Source of the DNA: Clostridia bacterium
GTDB taxonomy: Bacteria; Bacillota; Clostridia; Oscillospirales; CAG-272
NCBI GenBank assembly: GCA_017408535.1
Contig: JAFQUL010000106.1
Location: 1 to 5,248 of the forward strand
Length of the DNA stretch: 5,248 nucleotides
Direction: 5' to 3'
Shown here: positions 4,904 through 5,248 of the stretch, in pieces
Layout of the letters: each line of letters begins with the position of its first letter
How positions within the stretch are numbered: position 1 is the first letter of the stretch
The notes under the pieces: generated by a model
The model's input: only the letters and a program-made list of their open reading frames with translations
Databases searched by the model: none
What the model was told of the DNA's origin: nothing
Program-made: the position numbers and the translations under genes

Positions 4904-5248
4904 TCACGCCTCAGACTGTTGTTTTTCTTTCATTGATTTTAACCACTCAACAGCAATACGGTACTTCGGGTCGTCTCGAACGGTATCAAACCACGCCCAA
5001 CAGTGAGAAGTGAGAAGATCATAAATATACTCAAGATTATAAAAAGACAACCTTACAATGCCAAACAGCCTGTGTTTATTACCTTCCTGGTCAATGGCAT
5101 AGTTCCAAGACTTGCTGACCTTAAGACCGGAAAACATTTCCCCGCCCAGTTCAAGCCATTCGTCTTTCAAGGAAAATACGTATTTGATCTTCTCTATAGC
5201 CGAATCAAAATTTTCCCAGCCTTCTTCCGCTTCACCGTTACCGAACAG
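4904..5248 (-). CDS. Unrecognised protein, C-terminal 114 residues (partial)
   Basis: The reading frame is open from the right window edge to a TGA at 4904-4906, so the start lies outside the window. A TTG at 5168-5170 could mimic a start, but the frame continues upstream for 26 more codons (beginning LFGNGEAEEGWENFDSA), and no ribosome binding site precedes the TTG. The tail is rich in Trp, Tyr and charged residues, with segments such as KSWNYAID, KHRLFGIVRLSFYNLEYIYD, WAWFDTVRDDPKYR and VEWLKSMKEKQQ. There is no membrane segment and no metal or nucleotide motif that I recognise. I cannot assign a family. A small soluble accessory protein, for instance of an immunity or defence type, would fit the A+T-rich setting, but nothing shows this. 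The region after the stop has an AGTGTT/AACACT pairing without a proper U-run, so its terminator is uncertain. Confidence 0.7.
   Translation of the reverse strand: MFGNGEAEEGWENFDSAIEKIKYVFSLKDEWLELGGEMFSGLKVSKSWNYAIDQEGNKHRLFGIVRLSFYNLEYIYDLLTSHCWAWFDTVRDDPKYRIAVEWLKSMKEKQQSEA

Noticed and set aside
5168..5170. TTG start giving an 88-residue protein at the right edge
   Set aside because: The same frame stays open to the window end and no ribosome binding site precedes the TTG, so it is treated as an internal Leu codon of a partial gene.
1..5248. CRISPR arrays, tRNA or rRNA genes, insertion sequences
   Set aside because: No regularly spaced repeats, no tRNA-like cloverleaf or rRNA segment, and no transposase or terminal inverted repeats were seen.

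Overview
The window looks like chromosomal DNA of a low-to-mid GC anaerobic Firmicute, most likely a clostridial gut or rumen lineage (Ruminococcus/Oscillospiraceae-like). The grounds are a canonical T-box riboswitch, AAGGAG-type ribosome binding sites, sigma-A-like promoters and the families present. The taxonomic call is inference; no rRNA or other marker gene is in the window.

Layout. Left edge (2-118, + strand): the last 38 codons of an AMP-forming acyl-CoA/acetyl-CoA synthetase. It converges on a minus-strand operon across a strong hairpin (134-166) that can terminate both directions. Positions 182-1941 (minus): a two-gene operon of phenylacetate-CoA ligase (paaK family) followed by a tandem-ACT-domain protein. 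Positions 1993-2304: its control region, with a near-consensus promoter, a full T-box leader with a probable UAC (Tyr) specifier, the antiterminator and the intrinsic terminator. Positions 2346-2837 (minus): a small P-loop kinase-like NTPase (FlaR-like) with its own promoter. Positions 3006-3515 (minus): a cytoplasmic Cu/Zn superoxide dismutase-family protein with its own terminator. Positions 3625-4725 (minus): an XRE-family regulator with a long helical C-terminal region. Positions 4904-5248 (minus): the C-terminal part of an unrecognised protein running off the right edge. The right-hand third is visibly more A+T rich than the ligase operon and reads as accessory DNA.

How the genes work together. 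The best-supported system is the T-box/ligase/ACT operon. A leader that opens only when a tRNA is uncharged, probably tRNA-Tyr, drives an aryl-acetate CoA ligase and an amino-acid-sensing ACT protein. That argues for an anabolic role: salvaging arylacetates such as 4-hydroxyphenylacetate or phenylacetate into aromatic amino acids by reductive carboxylation of the aryl-acetyl-CoA with an indolepyruvate-type ferredoxin oxidoreductase encoded elsewhere. It argues against a degradation role. The other genes look like independent single-gene units.

Most worth checking: the T-box specificity; a 12-bp alternative pairing between the terminator's 3' arm and a sequence just before the ligase ribosome binding site; the SodC variant with a shortened zinc loop and Lys in place of the active-site Arg; and three TATCTAAA boxes plus an overlapping AUGUGA start-stop upstream of the XRE gene.
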